NCBI RefSeq assembly: GCF_042697365.1 | Contig: NZ_CP137605.1 | DNA from: Brucella pseudintermedia | Lineage (GTDB): Bacteria; Pseudomonadota; Alphaproteobacteria; Rhizobiales; Rhizobiaceae | Length of the DNA stretch: 64,000 nucleotides | Reading direction: 5' to 3' (one strand) | In this document: positions 33,659-42,281 of the stretch, piece by piece | Layout: every line of letters begins with the position of its first letter | Numbering within the stretch: position 1 is the first letter of the stretch | Made by a program: the position numbers and the translations under genes | Notes under the pieces: generated by a model | Database searches by the model: none | The model's input: the letters and a program-made list of their open reading frames with translations, nothing else | Told to the model about the DNA's origin: nothing

Positions 33659-33691
33659 TTTGTGTGCGCCATCGCAGAAAGCGCACACAAA
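33659..33691. promoter_or_regulatory. Dyad between puuA and the gene at 33705
   Basis: TTTGTGTGCGC (33659-33669) and GCGCACACAAA (33681-33691) are perfect 11-bp arms with an 11-base spacer. It lies 14 bp beyond the stop of the gene at 33705-34121 on the minus strand and 85 bp before the puuA start. No U-tract follows, so it may be an operator or a factor-dependent end. Confidence 0.45.
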
Positions 33692-33704
33692 GAAAATCCA
33701 TCTA

Positions 33705-34121
33705 TCAGAGGCCGAAATGGCCCTTGAGCGCGGGCACGTTCGCGACCAGTTGGTCAATCAGTTGCGGGTCGTGATCGCGCACATAGTTGATCACCTGTCC
33801 GCCTGCTTCGGTGATCTGGTCGCTGGAAAGGCCGCTCGAGCGAAGCGTGGCCGCAGCCTTCAGAAGCGCGCTCATCTTTTCGCCAGCCACATTGTCCATC
33901 AGGCCCGACAGCGCGCCCATGATGCCGCCGGTGCTGTTGGCAAGCACGTCGTGGGCGCTGGCGAGTTGCTGCGCATCCGGCAGGAGCGCGAAAATCTTGT
34001 TGCCGATTTCCGGAGCGCTGTGCTGCAGCACCGAAAATACCGAACCGGCAAGCTTCTCGGCAAGCTGCGGATCGATGTTGATCTTTGTGGCGATACTGTC
34101 GATGAGTGATTGAATTGACAT
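33705..34121 (-). CDS. Hypothetical 138-residue helical protein
   Basis: No function is recognised. The product starts MSIQSLIDSIATKINIDPQL at 34121, has repeated helical segments with hydrophobic heptads (AEKLAGSVFSVLQHSAPEIG, VAGEKMSALLKAAATLRSSG), and ends in VANVPALKGHFGL. The layout recalls the DUF2780/DUF2267-type small soluble helical proteins. No signal or membrane span. A longer frame to 34196 crosses a hairpin and is probably not coding. Confidence 0.65.
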   Translation of the reverse strand: MSIQSLIDSIATKINIDPQLAEKLAGSVFSVLQHSAPEIGNKIFALLPDAQQLASAHDVLANSTGGIMGALSGLMDNVAGEKMSALLKAAATLRSSGLSSDQITEAGGQVINYVRDHDPQLIDQLVANVPALKGHFGL

Positions 34122-34160
34122 GATTGGTCTCGTGTTTCTCGCCCCGCAAGGCAGCTTTAC

Positions 34161-34198
34161 CGATGCCCCGGAAAGAATGCGGTCCTTCCGGGGCATCG
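34161..34198. repeat. Perfect 13-bp stem-loop in the gene-free stretch
   Basis: CGATGCCCCGGAA (34161-34173) pairs with TTCCGGGGCATCG (34186-34198). A second GC-rich stem sits at about 34340-34364 (CCCCGACTGGC with GCCAGCCGGGG, one mismatch). The 630 bp from 34122 to 34750 hold these stems and the tandem array at 34469-34813 but no convincing gene. Confidence 0.6.
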
Positions 34199-34468
34199 GG
34201 CAGGATCACGATGGGCCGTCCCGCGTCAATGCTCAAAGCGCGGCTTTGTCAGGATTGGATGAATTTTCCGTCAAGAATTGCCTACGGGCCAGCGGCGGTG
34301 GCGCTGCCAGCCCGAAGCCTACGCCGGGTTTAAAAAACCCCCGACTGGCGGGGCCAGCCGGGGAGGTCAGTTGAGGAAATCCGACCATAAAACGAGTGGT
34401 ATATCAAGTCCGTTCATCGCGTAACTTTGTGTTCGGACATTCTGTCGCTGCCAAATACCGAAGTGTGT

Positions 34469-34813
34469 GAACATGGCGGCGACGGCGATGGTCGAAGGCA
34501 TCATGATTGCTGGTTGGTGACGATAACGGGGATGAGCAAGTCTCCCCAGTTGCCGTCGCCGCCCCCGTGCTGCCGAAGGCACACAAAATGAATGAACATG
34601 GCGGCGACGGCGATGGTTGAGAGCATCACGATTGCTGGTTGGTGACGATGACCGGGATCAAGAGATCGCCCCAGTTGCCGTCGCCGACCCCGTGCTGCCG
34701 AAGGCACACAAAATGAATGAACATGGCGGCGACGGCGATAGTCGAAGGCATCATGACTGCTGGTTGGTGACGATGACGGGGATCAAGAGATCGCCCCAGT
34801 TGCCGTCGCCGCC
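34469..34813. repeat. 125-bp tandem repeat array, 2.75 copies
   Basis: Units begin GAACATGGCGGCGACGGCGAT at 34469, 34594 and 34719, exactly 125 bp apart, and differ by several substitutions. The third, partial unit contains the 3' end and stop of the small gene at 34751-34990; the first two repeat that 3' end downstream, so the peptide ending GNWGDLLIPVIVTNQQS is encoded three times. The period is not a multiple of three. Confidence 0.9.
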
Positions 34814-34990
34814 ATGATGCCGGGCCGAGCGGACCAGTTCCACGGAGACGCCTGCCTCGACCGCCTTCATGACGGTGTAGTTGAGGCGATGCAGATCGTT
34901 GGCGAGCATGCGGATAACGGTCTGCTGATCCGTGGTCATGCTTGAAGATTGTTCTTCTGCTCTTTCCTTGACGCGTGCTGGCGAATTCAT
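34751..34990 (-). CDS. Small conserved protein linked to isocitrate lyase
   Basis: The 79-residue protein begins MNSPARVKERAEEQSSS, has a helical middle (TDQQTVIRMLANDLHRLNYT, VMKAVEAGVSVELVRSARHH) and ends GNWGDLLIPVIVTNQQS. I believe similar small proteins occur after aceA in other Rhizobiales, but cannot verify it. It lies 34 bp after aceA, so it is probably in the same transcript. Its 3' end is part of the 125-bp array. Function unknown. Confidence 0.7.
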   Translation of the reverse strand: MNSPARVKERAEEQSSSMTTDQQTVIRMLANDLHRLNYTVMKAVEAGVSVELVRSARHHGGDGNWGDLLIPVIVTNQQS

Positions 34991-35024
34991 GGAACTGTTC
35001 CTCCTTTTATTTGTCTTTCGACTG

Positions 35025-36314
<1,290 letters not shown>

Positions 36315-36380
36315 TTCGGTGTCTCCTCACACTTTGAACTGGTTCGGAAGAGCAATTTGTCTGCGCTCTTTCTGTGACCA

Positions 36381-36488
36381 GATTTACAATTGCGATTAGA
36401 TAGTGGCCAGAAAAACTAACAAAACCGCCGAATAATTGAGGTAATCCTGTCGAGGTTTTGACCAGGTGGCGCTGTAAATTTGTAAATC
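36381..36488. promoter_or_regulatory. Paired operator-like half sites in the aceA/regulator gap
   Basis: GATTTACAA (36381-36389) and TTGTAAATC (36480-36488) are exact inverse complements 99 bp apart; GTAAATTTGTAAATC around the second site also contains a direct repeat. The gap of 233 bp (36315-36547) is AT-rich. The elements resemble the A/T-rich TTTGCAAA-type boxes used by RamB/ScfR regulators; looping between two sites is possible. Confidence 0.45.
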
Positions 36489-36547
36489 TTGTCAATGTTC
36501 GGATTTGCCGCTACTTTGTCATGAGTTGTAAAGATCGGGAGGGTGAG

Positions 36548-37960
36548 TTGAGCGAACGCAAGATATTTGCCGGGCCGCGCATCAGGCGCATCCGTAACGA
36601 ACGCGCTTTGACCCAGACGGCCATGGCTGAGGCGCTCGGCATCTCGCCATCCTATCTGAACCTGATCGAGCGCAACCAGCGGCCCTTGACGGTGCAGCTA
36701 CTTTTAAAGCTTGCCAGCGTCTATAAGCTCGACCTCGACAGCCTTCAGGCCGAAAGCGGCTCCACGATCGCGGGTCTGAAGGAAGTGTTTTCCGATCCGC
36801 TTCTGACCGGCGAATTGCCCGGCGATCAGGAACTGGTCGAAATCGGCGAGGCGGCACCCAATGCCGCTGTCGGCATCATGAAGCTTTACCGCGCCTATCG
36901 AGAGCAACAGCAGCGCCTGTCCGACCTGTCGCAATTGCTCTCGCATGAGGGAAGCGGGGCGGAACTCTCCGCCACGCGACTGCCGCTCGATGAAGTGCGC
37001 GATGTGATGGCGCGCCGGCCTAACCATTATCCGCGCATCGAGGAAGAGGCCGAGAGCTTTTACACGCTGCTCAAGCCGGATGGCGAGTTGGCGACTGCAT
37101 TGAAGGACTGGCTGCGCCGCGAGCATGGCATCACGGTTCGTTCGCTGCCGGTTGCCACAATGCCGAACTGGCGCAGGCGCTATGACCGGCATTCGCAGCG
37201 ACTTTTCATTTCCGAGCGCCTGTCGCCTTTCGATCAGTTGCAGGAAATTGCCATGGAGGCAGCACTTGTCCGCATGCAGGTGGTGATCGGCGCGGAAACG
37301 GAAGGGCTGAAATTGTCATCGGGCGAAGCAAAACGCATCGCCCGGTTCGAACTGGCGCGTTATGCGGCGCAGGCCTTGATGATGCCCTATCGCCAGTTTC
37401 GCGATGCGGCGGTGCGGGCGCGTTACGATGTCGATGTGCTGCGCACGCGCTTCGGTGTTTCTTTCCAGCAGGCGGCAAACCGGCTCACGACCTTGCAGCG
37501 GCAGGGCGCAAGCGCGCTGCCCTTCTTCGTGATGGAAATCGACCATGCGGGTAACCGGCTGCGTGTCGCGGGCGCGGAAGGCTTTCCGGTTCGCTTCGGC
37601 GGGCAGTGCCCGAAACTGCCGGTCTATGCGGCTTTTGCGCAGGCCGGTCAGGTGTTGGTTGAGCCGGTGGAATTGCCGGATGGCTCCGCTTTCCTGACTA
37701 TCGCCCGCACGCTGGAAGGGCCGCAGGGCGCGTTCAGCGAGCGCCCGCGCCGCACGGCGCTGCTGCTTGGCTGCGCGCTGGAGGCGGGGGGCGACACGGT
37801 TTACGGCGCCTCGCTGTCAAAGGCGGGCAACACGGAAATCGGTCCGGCCTGTCGCCTGTGCGAACGGCAAGGCTGCATCACCCGCGCCGAACCACCGCTG
37901 ACGCGCCCGCTGGGGCTGGACGAGATGGTGGCGGGGCTTTCCGCCTTCGACTTCCAGTAG
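36548..37960 (+). CDS. XRE-family regulator of the ScfR/RamB (short-chain fatty acid) type
   Basis: The 470-residue protein has an N-terminal XRE helix-turn-helix (residues 8-62: IRRIRNERALTQTAMAEALG, SYLNLIERNQRPLTVQLLLK), a central ImmA/IrrE-like region in which the expected HExxH is degenerate (QEIAMEAAL), and a C-terminal domain with paired cysteines (CRLCERQGC). RamB and relatives with this layout control glyoxylate and propionate pathways, which fits its divergence from aceA. I choose TTG 36548 with GGGAGGG just upstream; the frame is open to 36458 without a better site. Confidence 0.85.
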   Translation: MSERKIFAGPRIRRIRNERALTQTAMAEALGISPSYLNLIERNQRPLTVQLLLKLASVYKLDLDSLQAESGSTIAGLKEVFSDPLLTGELPGDQELVEIGEAAPNAAVGIMKLYRAYREQQQRLSDLSQLLSHEGSGAELSATRLPLDEVRDVMARRPNHYPRIEEEAESFYTLLKPDGELATALKDWLRREHGITVRSLPVATMPNWRRRYDRHSQRLFISERLSPFDQLQEIAMEAALVRMQVVIGAETEGLKLSSGEAKRIARFELARYAAQALMMPYRQFRDAAVRARYDVDVLRTRFGVSFQQAANRLTTLQRQGASALPFFVMEIDHAGNRLRVAGAEGFPVRFGGQCPKLPVYAAFAQAGQVLVEPVELPDGSAFLTIARTLEGPQGAFSERPRRTALLLGCALEAGGDTVYGASLSKAGNTEIGPACRLCERQGCITRAEPPLTRPLGLDEMVAGLSAFDFQ

Positions 37961-38154
37961 GGCGCGATATTTCGGTTTCTGGCCTGCACATGGCGTGGCC
38001 CATCGCTCCTCGGGAGCCTCCGAGTAGCAATTTTTATGTTCGTCCCGTCATGAGCCTGTTGACGAACGCTGTGCAATCTAAAAAAGTGCAATAAAGAAAC
38101 AGTATATCCACCTTGAACCTGCACCGGAATTTATCGTGCAGATTGGAGCATATG

Positions 38155-39258
38155 ATGGGGATCAAATCCTTCCTTCTGGCAACGACTGTCGTGACGGGCT
38201 TTGTCGCAGCCGCCACATTTTCCGCGAGCGCGCAGGAGCGGGTGGTCAATATCTACAACTGGTCGGATTATATCGACCCCCAGATTCTTGAAGATTTCAA
38301 AAAAGAGACCGGCATCAACTTTGTCTATGACAATTATGACTCCAACGAAATTCTGGAAACCAAGCTTCTGGCCGGCGGCAGCGGCTATGACGTTGTAGTG
38401 CCATCGGGCGAATTTCTCGGACGCCAGATTCCGGCCGGCGTATTCCTGAAACTCGACAAGGACAAGCTGCCGAACCTCAAGAACATGTGGGACGAAATCT
38501 CCACCCGCGCGGCAACCTACGATCCGGGCAACGAATATTCCGTCAACTATATGTGGGGCACGACGGGCATCGGCTACAACAAGGCCAAGATCAAGGAAGC
38601 GCTCGGCACCGACACGATTGACTCCTGGGCCGTTCTTTTCGATCCGGAACAGTCGGCGAAGCTCAAGGATTGCGGCATCTATCTGCTTGATTCTGCCAGC
38701 GAAATGCTGCGCCCGGCATTGAATTATCTGGGTCTCGACCCGAATTCGCCGTCGCCGGACGATCTGCAGAAGGCGCAGGATCTCTATCTCAAGATCCGCC
38801 CGAACATCCGCAAGTTCCACTCGTCGGAATATATCAACGCGCTGGCCAATGGCGATATCTGCATGGCCGTCGGCTATTCGGGCGACATCTTCCAGGCGCG
38901 CGACCGCGCCGAAAAGGCAAAGCAGGGCGTCGAGATCGGCTATTCGATCCCGAAGGAAGGCGCGCTGATCTGGTTCGACCAGATGGCAATCCCGGCCGAT
39001 GCCAAGCACGTGCCGGAAGCGCTTGAATTCATAAACTACATGATGCGCCCGGAAGTGGCGGCCAAGGCTTCGAACTATGTCTTCTATGCCAATGGCAACA
39101 AGGCGTCGCAGGAATTCATCGACAAGGAAATCCTTGACGATCCGGAAATCTATCCGACCGAGGAAGTCATGAAGAAGCTGTTCGTGCCCACGCCTTACGA
39201 TACCAAGACCCAGCGCGTGGTGACCCGCGCCTGGACCAAGATCGTCACAGGCCAGTAA
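38155..39258 (+). CDS. potF: Putrescine/spermidine-binding periplasmic protein
   Basis: PotF captures polyamines in the periplasm. The 367-residue precursor has a Sec signal (MGIKSFLLATTVVTGFVAAA, cleavage near FSASAQE). The mature protein starts RVVNIYNWSDYIDPQI, the PotD/PotF opening with the ligand-site Trp, Ser and Asp; TGIGYNK and ANGDICMAVGYSGD are also typical. Two ATGs lie in tandem (38152, 38155); 38155 is better spaced from GGAG. First gene of potFGHI. Confidence 0.93.
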   Translation: MGIKSFLLATTVVTGFVAAATFSASAQERVVNIYNWSDYIDPQILEDFKKETGINFVYDNYDSNEILETKLLAGGSGYDVVVPSGEFLGRQIPAGVFLKLDKDKLPNLKNMWDEISTRAATYDPGNEYSVNYMWGTTGIGYNKAKIKEALGTDTIDSWAVLFDPEQSAKLKDCGIYLLDSASEMLRPALNYLGLDPNSPSPDDLQKAQDLYLKIRPNIRKFHSSEYINALANGDICMAVGYSGDIFQARDRAEKAKQGVEIGYSIPKEGALIWFDQMAIPADAKHVPEALEFINYMMRPEVAAKASNYVFYANGNKASQEFIDKEILDDPEIYPTEEVMKKLFVPTPYDTKTQRVVTRAWTKIVTGQ

Positions 39259-39260
39259 CA

Positions 39261-39322
39261 CCTGCCGAGGGCAGGCCCGGTGAAATCGTGAAGAGCGGCT
39301 CGCTGTTTATCAGGGGGCCGCT
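39261..39322 (+). terminator. Stem-loops between potF and potG
   Basis: CCTGCC-GAG-GGCAGG (39261-39275) and AGCGGC...GCCGCT (39294-39299 with 39317-39322), the second followed by TTCAATCTT. Such stems after binding-protein genes usually cause partial termination or protect the upstream mRNA, giving more PotF than transporter. Confidence 0.5.
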
Positions 39323-39378
39323 TTCAATCTTGTAACAGCATATCGATGCAGGTTCCGGCAGGCTTATAGGGGAACGGA

Positions 39379-40524
39379 ATGGAATCTTTTGGCAGTTTTC
39401 GCCGCAAGTTTGCGCCTTGGAACGATCCGGCAGCCAAGCCCTTCATTTCTTTTGAGAATGTGACAAAGATCTTCGGCGACTTCACTGCCGTTGACGACCT
39501 GTCGCTCAATGTTTTCAATCGCGAGTTCTTCGCGCTGCTGGGCGCTTCGGGCTGCGGCAAGACCACGCTGATGCGGATGCTGGCGGGCTTCGAGGAGCCG
39601 ACCTCCGGCCGCATCACGCTCGACGGTCAGGACATGCGCGGCATCCCGCCCTATAAGCGCCCCGTCAACATGATGTTCCAGTCCTATGCGCTGTTTCCGC
39701 ATATGACGGTGGAGAAGAATATCGCCTTCGGCCTGAAGCAGGACGGCATGGCGAAATCGGAAATCGATGCGCGCGTAGCTGAAATGCTGAAACTCGTGAA
39801 GCTGGAGCAATATGGCAAGCGCAAGCCGCACCAGCTTTCCGGAGGCCAGCGCCAGCGCGTGGCGCTTGCCCGTTCGGTGGCCAAGCGCCCGAAGGTGCTG
39901 CTGCTGGACGAACCGCTTGGCGCGCTGGACAAGAAGCTGCGCGAGGAAACCCAGTTCGAGCTAATGGATTTGCAGGTCAAGCTCGGCATGACCTTCATGG
40001 TCGTCACCCACGATCAGGAAGAAGCCATGACCATGTCCGACCGTATCGCGGTGATGGACAAGGGACGCATCAAGCAGGTGGCGACGCCAGCCGAGGTATA
40101 TGAAGCGCCGCGCTCCAAATTCGTGGCCGACTTCATCGGCAATGTGAACATCATTGAAGGCGAGGTGGTGAAAGCCGCCAACGGCGAGGCTGAGATCGCC
40201 ACGGAAAAATTCGGCTTCCACATTCAGACCGAGACCCGCGAAGAGCTGACGCCCGGCCAGAAGGTCTGGTATGCGGTGCGCCCGGAAAAGACGCGGATCA
40301 CGCGCGAAAAGCCGGAGGACGCGTCAGTCAATGCGGTGGAAGGCGAGCTTTGGGATATCGCCTATTTCGGCGACATGACGGTGTTTCATGTGCGGCTGGA
40401 CAATGGCCGCACAATCAAGGCCGCAAGCCTCAATGCCGTGCGCAGGACCGAAAATCCGCTGACCTATGACGAGCGCGTCTGGGTTTCCTTCGATACCGAC
40501 GCCGGTCTGGTGCTCACAGCGTGA
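39379..40524 (+). CDS. potG: Putrescine ABC transporter ATPase
   Basis: The 381-residue ATPase drives PotHI. Walker A GASGCGKTT, signature LSGGQRQRVALARS, Walker B LLLDEPLGALD and the VTHDQ switch are present; the C-terminal TOBE-type domain covers about residues 280-378. Alignment-like opening FISFENVTKIFGDFTAVDDL follows a short N-terminal extension. The start ATG at 39379 lies 120 bp after potF. Confidence 0.93.
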   Translation: MESFGSFRRKFAPWNDPAAKPFISFENVTKIFGDFTAVDDLSLNVFNREFFALLGASGCGKTTLMRMLAGFEEPTSGRITLDGQDMRGIPPYKRPVNMMFQSYALFPHMTVEKNIAFGLKQDGMAKSEIDARVAEMLKLVKLEQYGKRKPHQLSGGQRQRVALARSVAKRPKVLLLDEPLGALDKKLREETQFELMDLQVKLGMTFMVVTHDQEEAMTMSDRIAVMDKGRIKQVATPAEVYEAPRSKFVADFIGNVNIIEGEVVKAANGEAEIATEKFGFHIQTETREELTPGQKVWYAVRPEKTRITREKPEDASVNAVEGELWDIAYFGDMTVFHVRLDNGRTIKAASLNAVRRTENPLTYDERVWVSFDTDAGLVLTA

Positions 40525-40534
40525 GGATTGCCCC

Positions 40535-41446
40535 ATGCAGAAGCTGATTGCTTCCATTGCCAGCCGTCTCGTCATCGCGGTGCCGTATCTCTGGCTGCTG
40601 GTATTCTTCCTCGTCCCGTTCTTCATCGTCTTCAAGATTTCGCTGTCGGAAGTCGCGATGGCGGTGCCAGCCTATGCGCCGACTTTTGATCTCGCGCAAG
40701 GATTTGCGGCGACATGGGAAAAAATCAAACAGCTTTCGTTCGCCAATTATCTGTGGCTGCTGGATGATCCGCTTTATTACAAAGCCTATCTGTCGAGTGT
40801 CCGCATAGCGGCGATTTCTACCTTTCTGACATTGCTGGTGGCCTATCCGATGGCCTATGGCATGGCGCGTGCGCCGGCAACGATCCGTCCGACGCTCCTG
40901 ATGCTGGTGATCCTGCCGTTCTGGACGTCGTTTCTGATCCGCGTCTATGCTTGGATCGGGATTTTGAAGCCGGAAGGCCTGCTCAACCAGTTTCTGATGT
41001 GGCTCAATATCATCGATACGCCGCTCAACATTCTCAATACCGATACGGCCATCTTCATTGGTATCGTCTATTCCTATCTGCCATTCATGGTTCTGCCGAT
41101 CTATTCCTCGCTGGAAAAGATGGACTATTCGCTTATCGAAGCGGCGCAGGATCTCGGCTGCACACCGTTTGCGGCCTTCTGGAAAATCACGTTCCCGCTG
41201 TCGCTGGCTGGCGTGCTGGCTGGTTGCTTCCTCGTGTTCATTCCGGCTGTGGGCGAATTCGTGATCCCGGATCTTCTCGGCGGGTCGCAGACCCTGATGA
41301 TCGGCAAGACGATCTGGAGCGAGTTCTTCTCCAATCGCGACTGGCCGGTCTCGTCGGCGGTGGCCGTGGTGCTGCTGATCCTGCTGATCGTTCCCATCGT
41401 GATCTTCCAGCAGGTGCAGGCGCGGGCACAGGAAAAGGAAAAATAG
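40535..41446 (+). CDS. potH: Putrescine ABC transporter permease
   Basis: This 303-residue membrane protein is the first channel subunit. It starts MQKLIASIASRLVIAVPYLW at 40535 after a GAGGA sequence; the frame overlaps potG upstream. It has six spans, with a periplasmic insert after the first, and the ATPase-contact loop EAAQDLGCTPFAAFWKITFP. The potG stop lies 10 bp upstream. Confidence 0.93.
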   Translation: MQKLIASIASRLVIAVPYLWLLVFFLVPFFIVFKISLSEVAMAVPAYAPTFDLAQGFAATWEKIKQLSFANYLWLLDDPLYYKAYLSSVRIAAISTFLTLLVAYPMAYGMARAPATIRPTLLMLVILPFWTSFLIRVYAWIGILKPEGLLNQFLMWLNIIDTPLNILNTDTAIFIGIVYSYLPFMVLPIYSSLEKMDYSLIEAAQDLGCTPFAAFWKITFPLSLAGVLAGCFLVFIPAVGEFVIPDLLGGSQTLMIGKTIWSEFFSNRDWPVSSAVAVVLLILLIVPIVIFQQVQARAQEKEK

Positions 41447-41447
41447 G

Positions 41448-42269
41448 ATGCAGAACAACTGGTCCCGCTTCAATATTGCATCGGTGGCTCTGGGCTTTGC
41501 GTTCCTCTATTTGCCCATCGTGCTTCTCGTTATCTATTCGTTCAACGAATCCCGGCTGGTCACGGTCTGGGCGGGTTTCTCGACCAAATGGTATGTGGAG
41601 CTTTTTCGCAATCAGGCGCTGATGGATGCCGCGTGGGTGACGATCCGTGTCGGCCTTCTGTCGGCAACGATTGCCACTGTCCTGGGTACGCTCGCAGCGC
41701 TGGCGCTGACGCGCTACACGCGCTTTCGCGGGCGCATCCTGTTTTCCGGCATGGTCTATGCCCCGCTCGTCATGCCCGATGTCATCACCGGCCTTTCGCT
41801 GCTTCTGTTGTTCGTCGCGATGAATTTCGACCGCGGCTTCTGGACGGTGACGCTCGCGCATATCACCTTTTCGATGTGTTTCGTAGCGGTCGTCGTGCAG
41901 TCACGTCTGGTGAGCTTCGACCGCTCGCTGGAGGAAGCGGCGATGGACCTCGGCGCACCGCCTGTCACGACTTTCATGAAAGTGACGTTGCCGGTGATCC
42001 TTCCCGCCGTGGTTTCCGGCTGGATGCTGGCTTTCACCCTGTCGCTCGACGATCTGGTGATCGCAAGCTTCACCTCCGGCCCGGGGGCGACGACGCTGCC
42101 GATGAAAATCTACAGTCAGGTGCGCCTTGGCGTCACGCCGGAAATCAACGCGATCTGTACGATCCTGATTGCGCTGGTCACCACGGGCGTCATCGTCGCA
42201 TCCATCGTCAACAAGCGCCGCGAAGTGCAGCGCCGCCGAGATGAGCAGGCGGCATTCCGTCTGGGGTAA
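41448..42269 (+). CDS. potI: Putrescine ABC transporter permease
   Basis: The 273-residue protein is the second channel subunit, with six spans and the loop EAAMDLGAPPVTTFMKVTLP. It begins at the ATG one base after the potH stop (TAGGATG), so translation is coupled. The C-terminus is basic (NKRREVQRRRDEQ). With PotFGH it completes the importer that supplies puuA and puuB. Confidence 0.93.
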   Translation: MQNNWSRFNIASVALGFAFLYLPIVLLVIYSFNESRLVTVWAGFSTKWYVELFRNQALMDAAWVTIRVGLLSATIATVLGTLAALALTRYTRFRGRILFSGMVYAPLVMPDVITGLSLLLLFVAMNFDRGFWTVTLAHITFSMCFVAVVVQSRLVSFDRSLEEAAMDLGAPPVTTFMKVTLPVILPAVVSGWMLAFTLSLDDLVIASFTSGPGATTLPMKIYSQVRLGVTPEINAICTILIALVTTGVIVASIVNKRREVQRRRDEQAAFRLG

Positions 42270-42281
42270 AGGGGAAGGGGT

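Noticed and set aside
34404..34707. Overlapping small ORFs in the 125-bp array
   Set aside because: They are frame-shifted copies of the end of the gene at 34751-34990 and have no start signals of their own.
34469..34813. CRISPR array
   Set aside because: The repeats are contiguous 125-bp units without unique spacers and no cas genes are present.
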